A stretch of DNA of 64,000 bases, taken from the NCBI GenBank assembly GCA_016785225.1, contig JAFBJZ010000292.1:62001-126000 (forward strand), in the 5' to 3' direction. Both the position numbers and the translations under genes were made by a program. Shown here one piece after another: positions 1-11,815 of the stretch (the stretch's first letter is position 1; every line of letters begins with the position of its first letter). The notes beneath the pieces are model-generated. The model worked only from the letters and a program-made list of their open reading frames with translations. It had not been told where the DNA came from and did not search any database. Source of the stretch: Psettodes erumei (lineage: Eukaryota > Chordata > Actinopteri > Pleuronectiformes > Psettodidae).

Positions 1-590
1 CAGAGATACAGGTGTGCAGCAGCCGGTGCACATCTTGTGAGGTGTTGCACAAAAGAATAGCTCTGTGACATGTCACCTACTGTCCAGCACAATGTGGTAA
101 ACTACATCCATGTCTATGTCATGCAAATAGAACTAAACTGCATCACCTACAAAACCTTAAGGAAGTTACTCACATACTACTATAAACGCTACTTCTCAGC
201 ACACTCAGATCTCTATCTAATGAGTGCAGCGTGTGATTGTGACAAATCTGTCGCCATCAAACACAACGTGTCTCTTTTGTGGAAACGTCACAATAGGTAT
301 CAGGCATGAATTTCCATGTTCTATTGTCTTCTGAATCAAACTGAGCAAGCTGTTGGGACATAGAGGTATGAACTCCAGGGTGGTTATAGTTTTATCTGTT
401 AAGTCACAGTATAAATATATAATCAAATATAAATATAAATACATCTAATAATAGACACTAATGCAGTTTTAGTAATAGTAATGTAGTAGTAATGCAAGTT
501 ATTTTTTGTTCATATTTCATTTGTCACATGGTTTTCATATGGAGTGTTCTCACGTGATAGTCGAGGGCTGACTACAAGACCCATCACACA
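1..590. other. Region upstream of ccr7, no gene seen
   Basis: No open frame here resembles a protein family. The stretch is AT-rich. A consensus octamer (ATGCAAAT, 121-128) and an E-box (CACGTG, about 551-556) lie within 600 bases of the ccr7 start codon and could be promoter or enhancer sites. Single short motifs like these are expected by chance, so function is only inferred. Confidence 0.4.
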
Positions 591-602
591 GGTTTCCCTT
601 TC
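591..602 (-). promoter_or_regulatory. ISRE-like interferon/IRF element upstream of ccr7
   Basis: Read on the minus strand the 12 bases are GAAAGGGAAACC, which fits the ISRE core GAAANNGAAAC. The site lies about 90 bases before the ccr7 ATG at 693, in the likely promoter or 5' UTR. No TATA box is obvious nearby. IRF control of this receptor is an inference from the motif alone. Confidence 0.4.
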
Positions 603-692
603 ATTTAAGCGAAGGGGAATCACTATCAAACAGACGTTAAGCTCATCTATGTTTGGTGGCTTCACTTGCACCACGTTCTCCTCTCATTCAAC

Positions 693-1461
693 ATGACATT
701 TGTCAGCGGTGAGTACCTCATTGGTTTAACTACGGTACTTGAAAGGACGAAATATGCGGTGTGGTGAATGAATGCTTGATCAACAGCAATCAAAGATGAT
801 GTTTGAGGAGATAAGCTGAAGCGATCATTAAGAATAAGTAGCTGAAGCTTGTAGGCTGTAGGATTTTTTTTTTTTTTAAATTAAACTGAATTAGGGAGGG
901 CAACTGTGTCAGATAAGTCTGTTTAATAAAGTATGTAACGTGGACCAATATCGTTCTAGCCTCTATAATGGCTGTTTTTTAAGGATTGAATGTGCTTGCA
1001 TAGACATGTTCTGTGAGGATGACCTCATGTGTTTTTAATTCAGTTAGAACTGTACAGTATGTCATCTATGTCATTTTTTGGTCAACATTGTTGCTAGGGG
1101 AAGCCCAAATCTGCCCATCACTGCCACTACTAAACAGTAATATTTCTTTAATTATATATATATATATATATATATTTATAATTCAAAGTTTTATTTTGTT
1201 TTCATTTCATACAAGCAATATAGACAGCATTGATGTTGTACAGTAATATGTCCCCAAATCCAACCTAAATAAGTATCCCATCAGAAAGCAAAAGTATAGA
1301 GGAAAAAAAAGGAACAAAACAAAACAGAGGAAAAAACCCCCAAAAAACCCAGAGAAGATCATGAGCAAACCGTTGGTAACCCCAACCTTTACTACAGCAA
1401 GGTCATACTTTAATGCCTTAGGTATCTCTGTGTGGTCTCCTAACAGACACAGCCTTGGTGG

Positions 1462-1495
<34 letters not shown>

Positions 1496-3565
1496 TTGAA
1501 AAGAACAATTGCCAATTTCTGTTTCATTTCATTTGCCAAATAGCAATTAGTGAATTTCCTTCAAGAAGAGAAACAGGAACATTATTTATATGACTTTAAC
1601 CGACTAATGGTGCAGTCTGTCCTTGACACTGTTATTTCATTTATTACCTTTCAGTATAGACTGCACCATTAGTGCACGTTTTGAATAATGAATCAGAACT
1701 TTTATAAAAATACAGAACTGTCTTCTTATTCAATAACTAGACGAGGAAACTACATATCGTGCCGTACAGGCAGCCTATGACCAATAAGCGAGGTTGTTTT
1801 ACCAGTAATAAGAACACATATTCAAAACAGAAAATATAACAAGGACTTCTAAAGGGGAATTCCACGTAAAGGTCACTAACACCGAGGAGTACTGCTGTGC
1901 GTGTGAAAACAGGTGCCCTCTGTCTGGAGGAGCTTTGTGAAGCCCAACTAAATGACTACTAAGTGATCTCAGTTTGGGCTTGGAGACCACAAATTTCTAC
2001 AGAAAGTCTGGGTTAAAAATTGGGGTTTGCAGGCAAGAGGGGAGGGCAGCTGACACACAGGAGTTTACCAGGCAGGCCAGGTTTAACATAAAGCTGCTAA
2101 TGGATTGTACATGCTCATGACCCATACTACAGACCGGAGGTTAGGATATCTCCTATGATTACAGTACTGTCTTCTCAATATGTTCTCTATTTACCAGGTC
2201 ACCAAAATCTTCTGCCAGCTGTGGTGATATGGGTGATGAATTTTAAGGTAAGAAAAACAAGTGCAAGTGCTGCACCTTCTAGTAGTAGTAGTAGTTGTAA
2301 AGATGACCGCTACCTTGTATCTAAATTAAGGTGCAAACAAACAACCGCAGCCTGACAAGCACCGTTTCCTCTGTGGAAGCAAAAAAAAAAAGTCTCAGCA
2401 GCCAGTGAAAAGGAGGTAGCTTAATTTGTTTTGATTTACACATGCGATAGTGTTTTAGACTTCTTTTGTTTGATCTTTCAAAAATTGTCTATGATTACAG
2501 TCTTGCTTGTCTGAGCATGAAGAAAATTCAAGCTACATCAACTATGCGTATAACTACTCCGCTTTGGATTATGATGATTTTCCTGCGCTGTGTGTGAAAG
2601 AGTCCAACCGCCAGTTCCGCCTCTGGTTTATGTCAACCTTCTACTCCACCATCTGCTTCCTGGGGCTGGCAGGGAACCTACTGGTCATCCTCACCTTCTT
2701 CTACTTCAAGCGGCTCAAGACCATGACGGACGTGTACCTGCTCAATCTTTCCTTTGCAGACCTGCTCTTTGCGCTGTCGCTCCCCTTTTGGGCGGCCAAC
2801 TCCATGGCAGAGTGGGTTCTGGGCGTGCTGATGTGCAAAGCCATGCACACCGTGTACAAGGTCAGCTTCTACAGCAGCATGTTCCTGCTCTGCTTCATCA
2901 GCGTGGACCGCTACTTCGCCATCTCCAAAGCGGTCATCACTCACCGCCACCGCTCCCAAGTTGTGTTTCTCAGTAAGGTGTCATCAGCTGTCATTTGGGT
3001 TATGGCCCTGATCTTCTCCATACCAGAAATGAAGTACACCACGATCAATAACAACACCTGCACCCCTTACTCCAGCAGTACCGATCCGCTCCGCATCAGC
3101 ATCCAGGCAAGCCAGATTGCTCTGGCCTTTGCCCTTCCCCTCCTTGTCATGAGCATCTGTTACAGCAGCATCGTCAGGACCCTTTGCCAGGCTCGTAACT
3201 TTGAACGGAATAAGGCCATAAAGGTCATTCTCGCCGTGGTAGTCGTCTTTCTGGTATGCCAGGTCCCGTATAACCTGGTCCTGTTTTGGACCACAGTTGT
3301 CACAGCACAAGGGGGAACCCAGGAGTGCAGCTATGAGAACAATCTCCTCTATGCCACCGACATCACCCAGTGTGTGGCCTTCCTGAGGTGCTGCCTGAAC
3401 CCCTTTGTCTACGCCTTCATCGGCGTGAAGTTTCGACACGACCTCCTGAAGCTGTTGAAGAACTTGGGCTGCATGAGCCAGGAGAGGTTCTACAGGTACA
3501 CCTGCGGCAGGAGGAGGAGCTCGGCGGCCAACGACACCGAGACAACCACCACGTTCTCTCCTTAA
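693..3565 (+). CDS. ccr7: C-C chemokine receptor type 7 (three coding exons)
   Basis: This is a class A GPCR that senses CCL19/CCL21-type chemokines and guides lymphocytes and dendritic cells. The exons are 693-708, 2198-2247 and 2501-3565. The phases join exactly to give 376 aa, against 378 in human CCR7. The two small exons encode a hydrophobic leader (about residues 1-25). The extracellular tail has an NSS glycosylation site and a tyrosine/aspartate-rich patch. TM1 is near residue 69. The DRY motif is at about 158-160 and NPFVY at about 322-326. The intracellular loop sequence QARNFERNKAIKV and the C-terminus ETTTTFSP match mammalian CCR7 and set it apart from CCR9 and CCR6. The last exon alone contains all seven helices. 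Its frame begins on a TTG, so the true start must lie upstream. An ATG at 2517 is out of frame. The first exon is tiny (16 coding bases), so it is the least certain part. Confidence 0.93.
1154..1175. repeat. (TA)n microsatellite
   Basis: A run of about eleven TA units in ccr7 intron 1. Confidence 0.9.
1462..1495. repeat. (ATA)n microsatellite
   Basis: About eleven ATA/TAA units in ccr7 intron 1. Confidence 0.9.
1603..1673. repeat. Perfect 16-bp inverted repeat, 39-base loop
   Basis: The left arm at 1603-1618 (ACTAATGGTGCAGTCT) and the right arm at 1658-1673 are exact reverse complements. It sits in ccr7 intron 1. No coding potential is seen. It may be a remnant of a small inverted-repeat transposon or a structured intronic element. 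Confidence 0.75.
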
Positions 3566-6500
3566 AGCTGTCTCAGTGTGGAGGACAGCTTGCTCACGCC
3601 TGCAGACCACACAGTGGACTGCCCAAGGCCAGGATAAAAGGTTACATGTACATAGCAGAAGATATAAATGACAAGCATGTGGGTCTTTGCTGTGTTTTCT
3701 GTTGTCTCACTGTGGGCTTTGCTTATTTTTGTGTAGCATATGATGTATAATATTTCCAGAAATTCGCAGTGTAAGACAAAAATGGACAGTGCTTTTATTC
3801 AACTATGTAAACAGCACCAAATCATGTACATCAAACTTACTGAAAATACCCCAGTTCTGTCATGCTTTTATTTTAATTAAAAAAAGATTTAACTTCATAT
3901 TGCATACTCTAAGATTTATTTTTACTTTGCTATATTGTATGCTCTTTGCAACATGGCAATTAAATCAGATAACATTCACTAAAACAAGATTCGACAAGAT
4001 GTATTGATTACAAACAGGAAAAATGTGGCTTAATGTGCTGTGTGTTTCTGAAGTGCTGGTGTAGCTTTTTTTTTTTTTTTTTAGTTTTGCTGCCTTCTGG
4101 GATTTAATACTGTCGTTAAAAATACAATGCAGGTAATAACAAGACTTGGACTTGATTTTGGTCAGCTGAAGGAAGGATAGGATTTCTTAATATAAATATC
4201 TAAACTGAAAGTAATAACTGAAAGTGTTTCCCTGTGTTCGTAGATACAAATATTAGCCAGGAAAGCTAAGTGGTGGTAAATATTTTCTATCATCGTTGCC
4301 CACAGTGTTGAGATTTAACGGCAGGTTCATTCAGAGTTGTGCACAGGCTGATTGCAGCAGGTAACTACTGTAAGCACTGACAGCTTCAATGCTTCCTATC
4401 CAGCCTCCTTTAACGTAGGATACCTTGAACCATGTGTTACTGAAGGAAAGGGATACTGCAGACCCACGTAAATCTACAGACACCTGTTTTATGTGAGGAC
4501 ACAATCCAAAACTGCTGGAAATCCTTCACATCCAGAATTAATAGATTTCTTCTCTGTCAGATCTATCCAGTTAGGAGTTATCTTTAGCAACAAGTATCTG
4601 GTCATCACGACAAAATACTACATACATAAACATCTCTTTATTAAATCTCCTCCAGTCTGGAATGCATTACAAATTAGTTTTCCCTACTGAACCACTGCAT
4701 AAAAAGTGCCCAAGCCAGGAAACTCTATATGTTTCTGACTGAATATAATTCCATTTCTCCCCTTGCTCAGTTCCTTATTTTTTATTCAGTTATTATTTCA
4801 ATTTAACTTTCTCCTCTTGTGAATTCATTTCAAGTTATGTCAACATTTCAATGCTGTTTTTTTTTGTTTGTATTTTCAAGTTTCCTGATATTTTGTAGTT
4901 ACTTCCTGTGACTAACTGATGAGTGCTGAGTATAAACTGAAAAAAACTTTTCAAAGGAGGTGTGATTCTGTGAGCCTCAGGAAAGGAGTTTTTTTTTTTT
5001 ACTTTTTGACTGAGGCCAGGATGTCTTTTCTGATTGCCTTTGTGCTGCCCTGCTGACAGAAACCAGACAAAAAATTGTCAGAAATATCACTGCACTGTTT
5101 CCAGCTGCCAACTTTTTTATGAAACCATTTGATACTGGAGGTAAATACAAAATTGCTCAACAGAATGTATTCCATGTGGACAGAAGGACAAATGTATCTG
5201 TGAGCATTATCAGTGGGTGTTGTCAGAGAAGCACAAGAAGCTGAGGAGCTAAGTGGCATATTTAAGGAACAGAGATCATCAAATGTCTCCTTGACCATGA
5301 GTGTTGAAATAGACTGAGGTGTTTTATTCTACAAGCAGTGAGTCATTTAAAAAGAAAGCAGGTTTATTGTGTCTGTATGACAATGCTCAGTGTTTCTACA
5401 TTCCGGAGCATAGAGGATAGGGTCGGACAGTAAACCACTGACACTTGTGGGCAGCTGCTGAAATGTGAGGATGATGCCAGGACGTGGCAGGTGGAGTCAG
5501 GAAAGTCTGACGATATGACGTGTGAATATATTGAGTCCGTTTCAACTCAACCACCTGACTGAATCATTATCGGTTTGTAGAAATCCACCTTGACATCAGA
5601 TGGCATTAAAGCAAAAGAGCGCCAATAGTTTTGAATCATATTTTCTAATACCATGAATATAACATCAAGTAGGGCTTCACATGCACAAAGTGCTCAGAGC
5701 TGAATGGAGCCACCGTGCTGGCTGCCATACAAAGTTTCACACATTTTCTTAACCTAAGTTCAAGCAAAAATCATTAATCCTACATCAAAGATGTGGCTAC
5801 AGTTATGAGTAAGGGAATGAAATCAAAATGTTCAGTATGTTTGATTAAAGTAATCAACCAAGCTGGTATTATAAAACTAAATCAGAGATGGATAAAATCT
5901 GAGCTAGAAAGCTACTTTGAGTGATGACAGGTGATGATGCAACACACTGAATTAATTCTTTCATCACTTCCTACAATACCCAGGATTAACTGCTGTCCAC
6001 AACAACAGGAACCCAGTCGGTTATTATTATATCATGCTAATGTTACGTTATGAATTATGAGCAAGTGTAAAGCAAGCAAAACATTACAAATAATGTTGTG
6101 CAATGACATTACATGTATAGTACTGCCTCTTTTGGTGCAGCTTCTGTAGATGAGCTATTAGTACTTATCTGAGGATGAATGATTTCATTGTTAAAAAAAA
6201 AAACACCCCCTCCAGTCATAGAGTTTCCACTGCTGAGGTGACATCATCAGGTGGATGTGCAGAGATTCATGAACCTCGCTCCTGATAGGCTCACCAGAAA
6301 AGGGGTTGGGATTGCATTAATAAAAGCATGTAACACACGAAATTTCAAAGTAAAAGTGAGCAGTCTGAGAGCATTACAGCAGAGGAATCCTGAACAGAAG
6401 AAAATAAGGTAAATGTCTTTACTTTCCATATAATATGTTTTAGGTTGTACATGATATCAAAATATCAGGACTTCATTTTCACTGGAGTCCTCTCAGGTCA

Positions 6501-6839
6501 TTATAAAAGTGGTCTCTCTTTTAGTTTCATTGCTGCAGTACATTGTAGCACACATATAAAAAGCTACGTTAAAGCTAATTTTGATTCTTCACATTTGTGC
6601 TCTTATTATTTCAGATGAAAAGAAGTTATACATCAGAAGGTGCATTATAGCTCATATGCCAATGTATTTCACGGCACATTATTTTACTGACCGAGGTGAA
6701 GCTTTGTGAAACTTACAGGTACTTCTCAAAAGTAAAAACCTTGAATAATCTGAGATTCCCACAAAAAAATGAGCAGAATTTCGCAACTTTCCAAAATACT
6801 AAGATAACCATGAAAAGTTGTGGCCGTTGTAACAAAACA
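3566..6839. other. Intergenic, ccr7 3' UTR and spacer
   Basis: No coding exon was recognised. The first few hundred bases are probably ccr7 3' UTR. The rest is AT-rich, with homopolymer T/A runs near 4066, 4860 and 4990. The only open frames are short and unlike known proteins. Confidence 0.5.
3959..3964 (+). terminator. Candidate poly(A) signal of ccr7 (ATTAAA)
   Basis: ATTAAA lies about 395 bases past the ccr7 stop codon. The motif is common in AT-rich DNA, so this is only a plausible 3' end. Confidence 0.3.
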
Positions 6840-6960
6840 CTGGTGTGGTTGTGGTAACCATCAGTCACCTGGGTGACTCACTGTGCGCCACGCCTCGTCT
6901 GAAAAACGCAGAGGGGCACGCAGCAAAAGCTGATCCTCCCAGATATTACACATCTTTCCT
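6840..6960 (+). promoter_or_regulatory. Possible tns4 promoter / 5' exon region
   Basis: This is a locally GC-richer stretch in AT-rich surroundings, about 400 bases before the first recognised tns4 coding exon. It contains an AP-1 consensus (TGACTCA, 6874-6880) and a KLF/GC-type box (CCACGCC). A non-coding first exon is expected upstream of the acceptor at 7310, but its limits cannot be fixed by eye. Confidence 0.25.
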
Positions 6961-7338
6961 GAACAACGATTCATGCTGATATCAGCATTGCAGTAAGCCA
7001 TTTACTAAGTCTGTGTCATTTTTCTTTGAGTGGTTTAATGCATGGATTGAGAAATGTGGGAAGCCTCAGGTTACGTATACTGAGTTACACAATCTGAGAC
7101 ATACACTGCTTATTTTTTTTATTCACACAAACATCTTTCCAGTTATTGATTGCAAAAAAAAAAGTAAGATATTATGTTACACTTTGCCCCTTTACAGTGC
7201 ATTGACTATGTATGGAAAAAAGCTTCTGTTTTGCAAAGAGGACAAAAAAGGGCTGTTGTTCCACTGAAGACAGTGTAACTGATCTCTCTCCATTGTTTTC
7301 CTCTCTTCAGCAGTCCCAGCAGAGTGAGCTCTCCTATC

Positions 7339-10300
7339 ATGATGCCCGCAGCTACCAGCATGGCCCACACGATTCCCAATCATGTTCTGAGAGTGGGTCA
7401 ATCTGTCCGCCTGGACCCGGCCCCACAGACAGTCGATCAACATCCCAGTCTCACGAAACCCAGTGGTAACCATGGAGACCCTGACCTCGACATCTCCCTG
7501 GACAGTCTCAACCAGCTCATACTGGAACTGGATCCGACATTTGAGCCCATCCAGGTGAACGAAAGTCCCTCGTGCATCAGCCCTCCGACAGGTATAGTAC
7601 AACTGTGCAGCCTCTTTGCACTGAATCCCCTTATGGTTTCTACACTTGGCAACCTTTCTGTCTGGTTCACACCAATGGGGTTAACAGAGGGCAACAACAG
7701 ACCACACCAACAGGTGTGACACAGAACACAGTAAACCATGCTCACTCACTGGAAATTTACCTTCCCTTTTTGATATGATTTTACTTTTATTTTAACCATG
7801 GGGTAATTGCACCACTTCAGATGTTCTGGGATTACTGCCCAGACTAGTACCACGCCCTGGACATGTTTCACTCACAGGGAAGCTCACCACCAAGTCACAC
7901 CTAAGGGTGGTGCGGCGGCATCTTCACTTAGACCTGCTCTGCTCATTACGTGTGCACAACAGTCAACAAAGCAGCATGGATTTCCTGTTGCTCATCCTCA
8001 CTTGAAAGCTGTTTGGTTGTATGTTTGTGAAACTGAGTGCTACGGGGTGTGGAGAAAAACGAATACGAAAGTATCAAGCACCAGTGATGAGGAATCAGAT
8101 AAGACAGAGGATCCTTTAATCAAAGGAGGTTTAAGCAGTTCGATGAGCTCTGATCTGTCTTGATGAGTACTCCATTCCTCTTATTGCAAAATAGGAGATT
8201 TCCCACTTGTAACAATAATCCCCACAGAACTGATCAGACACATTGTCACGAGTCAGACACAATGGCTATTTCTGTATTTACATTAGTCATTATTGTGTAA
8301 CTCTGGGTGTCTGCCTCACACGCTGACCACGGGCTGCAGTTTATTCCTGAGGGCATAGACTTGCTCTCTCCCATCAACACAGTGAGCCAGACACATCCCC
8401 AAGTGCACAAGAACAAGTTGAGACTCCTCCAGGTGATTTACCATCATAACATTGGCAGAAAAGCACAATTCGAAGCATCCAGTTTGGAAGGCATGGCCTG
8501 AGCAGGTACCTGCATGAAAAATATGTATGTCATTATCAGTGGAGTTTGAGAAACTCTGTGTTTACTTATGGAGGCCAAGCCCATTCTGCTAACAGCAAAC
8601 CAAATGGAGCATGCACTGGAAAAACACAGACTGCACCAGTTTCATATCCCTCTGCAATATACTTGTTCATTGTCTCTAACACTTCCCTCTCCATTCTCAG
8701 CTGACTCGAGCTCAGATGACGACGTCCCACACTGTGTGTTGGTCCCTCGTGGATGTTCTTCCAGCTCCTTACCCACTGTGGTCCAAGCTATGTCACCCAG
8801 CATCCCCATCCCCATGCACAGCAGTCTCAGCTGCAGTTCCATTGGTATGCCGGTATTCTCCTGCTCCCCCACGTCCTCCCTGCCTCCACTGCCATTTGGA
8901 AGTGCACCCAGAAGAAATCTCTCATCAAAGCATGACGCAGCATTTTCCCAGGGATCCCTGCGCATCTCAAACTCCAACAGAAACAGTGCCACCTCGCTCC
9001 ACTCCATGTCAACATGCTCAGACACCAGCTACATCCTCGGCAGGTAAAACTCGCAAAGCAAGGCCTGTTTAAAAAAAACAAAAAACAAAAAACATCTGAA
9101 TATGGTATGGATCTGTAAATATCACTATCATATCTGGAAAAACTTCTCCTTCCTTCCCTGCACAGCAACCTGTCCTTGGCCAGTGAAGATGCTGACTCTC
9201 TAGAGTCCATCCTTTCTAGAACGCCTAACTCCTTCAGCGAAGGGTCCAGACTGAGGCTGAGCCCGGACAAGCCCGTGCTGACAAAGCGAGGACATCTGCA
9301 GGAGCTACACAAAGGAGCGCACAGCAGTCCTCCTTCACTCGCTGGGTCTTTCAACGACATTCCCGTACTGCTTGTAAATGGTGCACCAGAACCCGATCTG
9401 CACATCCGTTCTCCTGGACCAGAACTGGACTTAATACAGACTTTGTCCAACTCAAAGCCATCTTCTCCTCACAGTGAGTGACAGGTGTCACAGTAGTCCA
9501 ATTTGCTGGCAGCTGCCACATTTTAAACACTCTCTGACACTGTCATATCTTTTGGTCCTTTAGGTTTCCAAGCCCATTTTAATGGCAGTCAGCCGTCTAT
9601 GAAGTTTGTCATGGACACTTCAAAATTCTGGTTCCGTCCCCATATCAGCAGAGCAGAAGGTGAGAACTAAAATACAACACTCCAAATGTTACTAACTGAA
9701 GACCTAATAGCTTCACTCAAGCTCTGGAGTAATTTCATTTTGTAGGAACCAGTATTTTTTCTCCATGTTGGATTCTTCTGCAGCACAGATAGAGTAATAA
9801 ACACACATGTGCAGTTGTCTAAGCATTTTCTGTGATTTTTCCTTCATTGCAGCTGAAGCTTTGGTAAAGGACAAGGAAGCAGGAACATTTGTGGTGAGAG
9901 ACAGCACCTCCTACAGAGGCAGTTTCGGTTTGGCCATGAAGGTGGAAGCGATGCCCACCACCTTCACTGCTACCGCCTACCCAGGTAGACATTTACCCGT
10001 CAGTGCACTATGACTCCTTTGGAGTAACATGCTATTACAAAAAAAAAAGACAGTCGTGTTTTGTCAGACACAGGAAAGACAAGGTCTTAAATGCCACAAC
10101 TACCACATCCATACACAAACAATGTGAACACAATGTAGCACGGTGGTGCTGCCGTCATTTGTCTGTGGCAGAGAACTGAAAGGCACTTACCCAACTCGGC
10201 TGATGTGTATGGTCCTGTCTGACGACATCCAGCTATCTGTGGCGAGGCAGGAGACAGTGCTGTTATTTTTTCCACCCACAGTGTACCCTGTGTAAACACA

Positions 10301-11776
10301 AAAGAAAACCGGCTGTTTACGGCACTGTAAGCAGTCCACCAAGAACAAATGGACCTCACTCACGGAACAATTTTGAGGCTTACTTCATTTGCAGTTTTGT
10401 ATTTTTTCCAATTTCTTTTGGAATGCAGGCTGTAAAGAGATGTGAGCAGTCTGCGGCTGTTTCAGTGTGCATGCTCACAGTGTGTTTCAATATTCCTCTG
10501 CTGAATTATCTCTCCAAGGATAATTAGAGAACGCAATTATGCTTGGTCGACTGACGTAAGTAACTGACGATGGAAATAAGACATTTGAAAGAAGTACAAC
10601 TTGAATGGATGAATGAATGAGTTTCACGGAAAATGTGTAGTGGCAAGGACAGCGTACCCCGTACCATAATGCGTTGCAGGTCATCCCATCACAGGATGCT
10701 CTTGTTATGGAATTTGAATCTTTGCAAATCAACTGTGAAACTTGTGGATTTGCTGTTTGACCATCTTGGAGTTTGTTGCTGTCTCGTGGGCTGAGAGGCA
10801 TGTGGTGCAGAAGACTAAAAACACAGATCAGACATGAGTCATGTGAAAACGCTGCCAGTGCCTCTTTATCATGTCACTTTTGTGTATCCCTATCACCGAA
10901 TCCAAACCTCCCTGTGACGTCTGTCATTTTATCACAACAGGAGAGAGCAATTCGGATATTGTCAGACACTTCCTCATTGAATCATCGACTAAGGGTGTAC
11001 GCATCAAAGGCTCATCTCAGGAACCATACTTTGGTAAGTGCTGTACAAGTCAACAACACCTACTTTGTTGAACATCTACGAGTTATCAAATTTCCATCAA
11101 AATTGCTTCCAATTCACTCGCCCACTGAAAATGACTGCACATCCTGGTGTGTCTGACGTCGGCCACACCAGAACTGAGTCAGCAGTGTCTGGCCTCTTGG
11201 GATGTGTGTGGCAGCACGGGGTATGACTTCATAGGGTGTGTTCCAGCGCCCACAGAGCCATTAATCACATTTACTGCGGTCCCCTCTTTCTTATCAGCAC
11301 TTATCTTTAAGTTCATTACTGAGTAAAAGATAACTGCCAATCACGTTATCAAATTAACTAGCAATCTTTGGTGGTTCTGAAGTATACTTATAATAGTAAC
11401 GGTTAACTTCCCATAACTTTAATCTCTTCAAAAAATATATATATCCAGACTGATAACCAAAACACAAACTAAGCATATACGTTCTAGATAAGTAAATAAC
11501 CTGCAGAATATACTATACTGCAGTCATGATCCTTAAATCCCTTGTTGTTGTCGTTCATTGTTATTTACAATTTAAAATAATGTGAGGGTGAAATATTTCC
11601 ATTCTTGTTTGACCTTTTGTGTTTGACAGTAGGAGATTAAACAAAGTGCACAACAAAGTTATGGTTCTCTTTTATTTCTGAAGGTAGTATCTCAGCCCTG
11701 GTCTACCAGCACACCATCTCTGCTTACGCTTTACCCTGCAGATTACTGCTCCACACCCAAGGTACGTAAGTCTAGA

Positions 11777-11815
<39 letters not shown>

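Noticed and set aside
2590..3750. Other frames overlapping the ccr7 main exon on both strands
   Set aside because: They are shadows of the receptor frame, with no homology of their own.
7807..8163. 118-codon frame in the same tns4 intron
   Set aside because: No tensin motif and no donor before its stop. It is treated as intronic.
8307..8501. Open frame between the first two tns4 coding exons, possible extra exon
   Set aside because: It has an acceptor-like and a donor-like site, but its entry phase would be 0 while the flanking exons join in phase 1. The model closes in frame without it.
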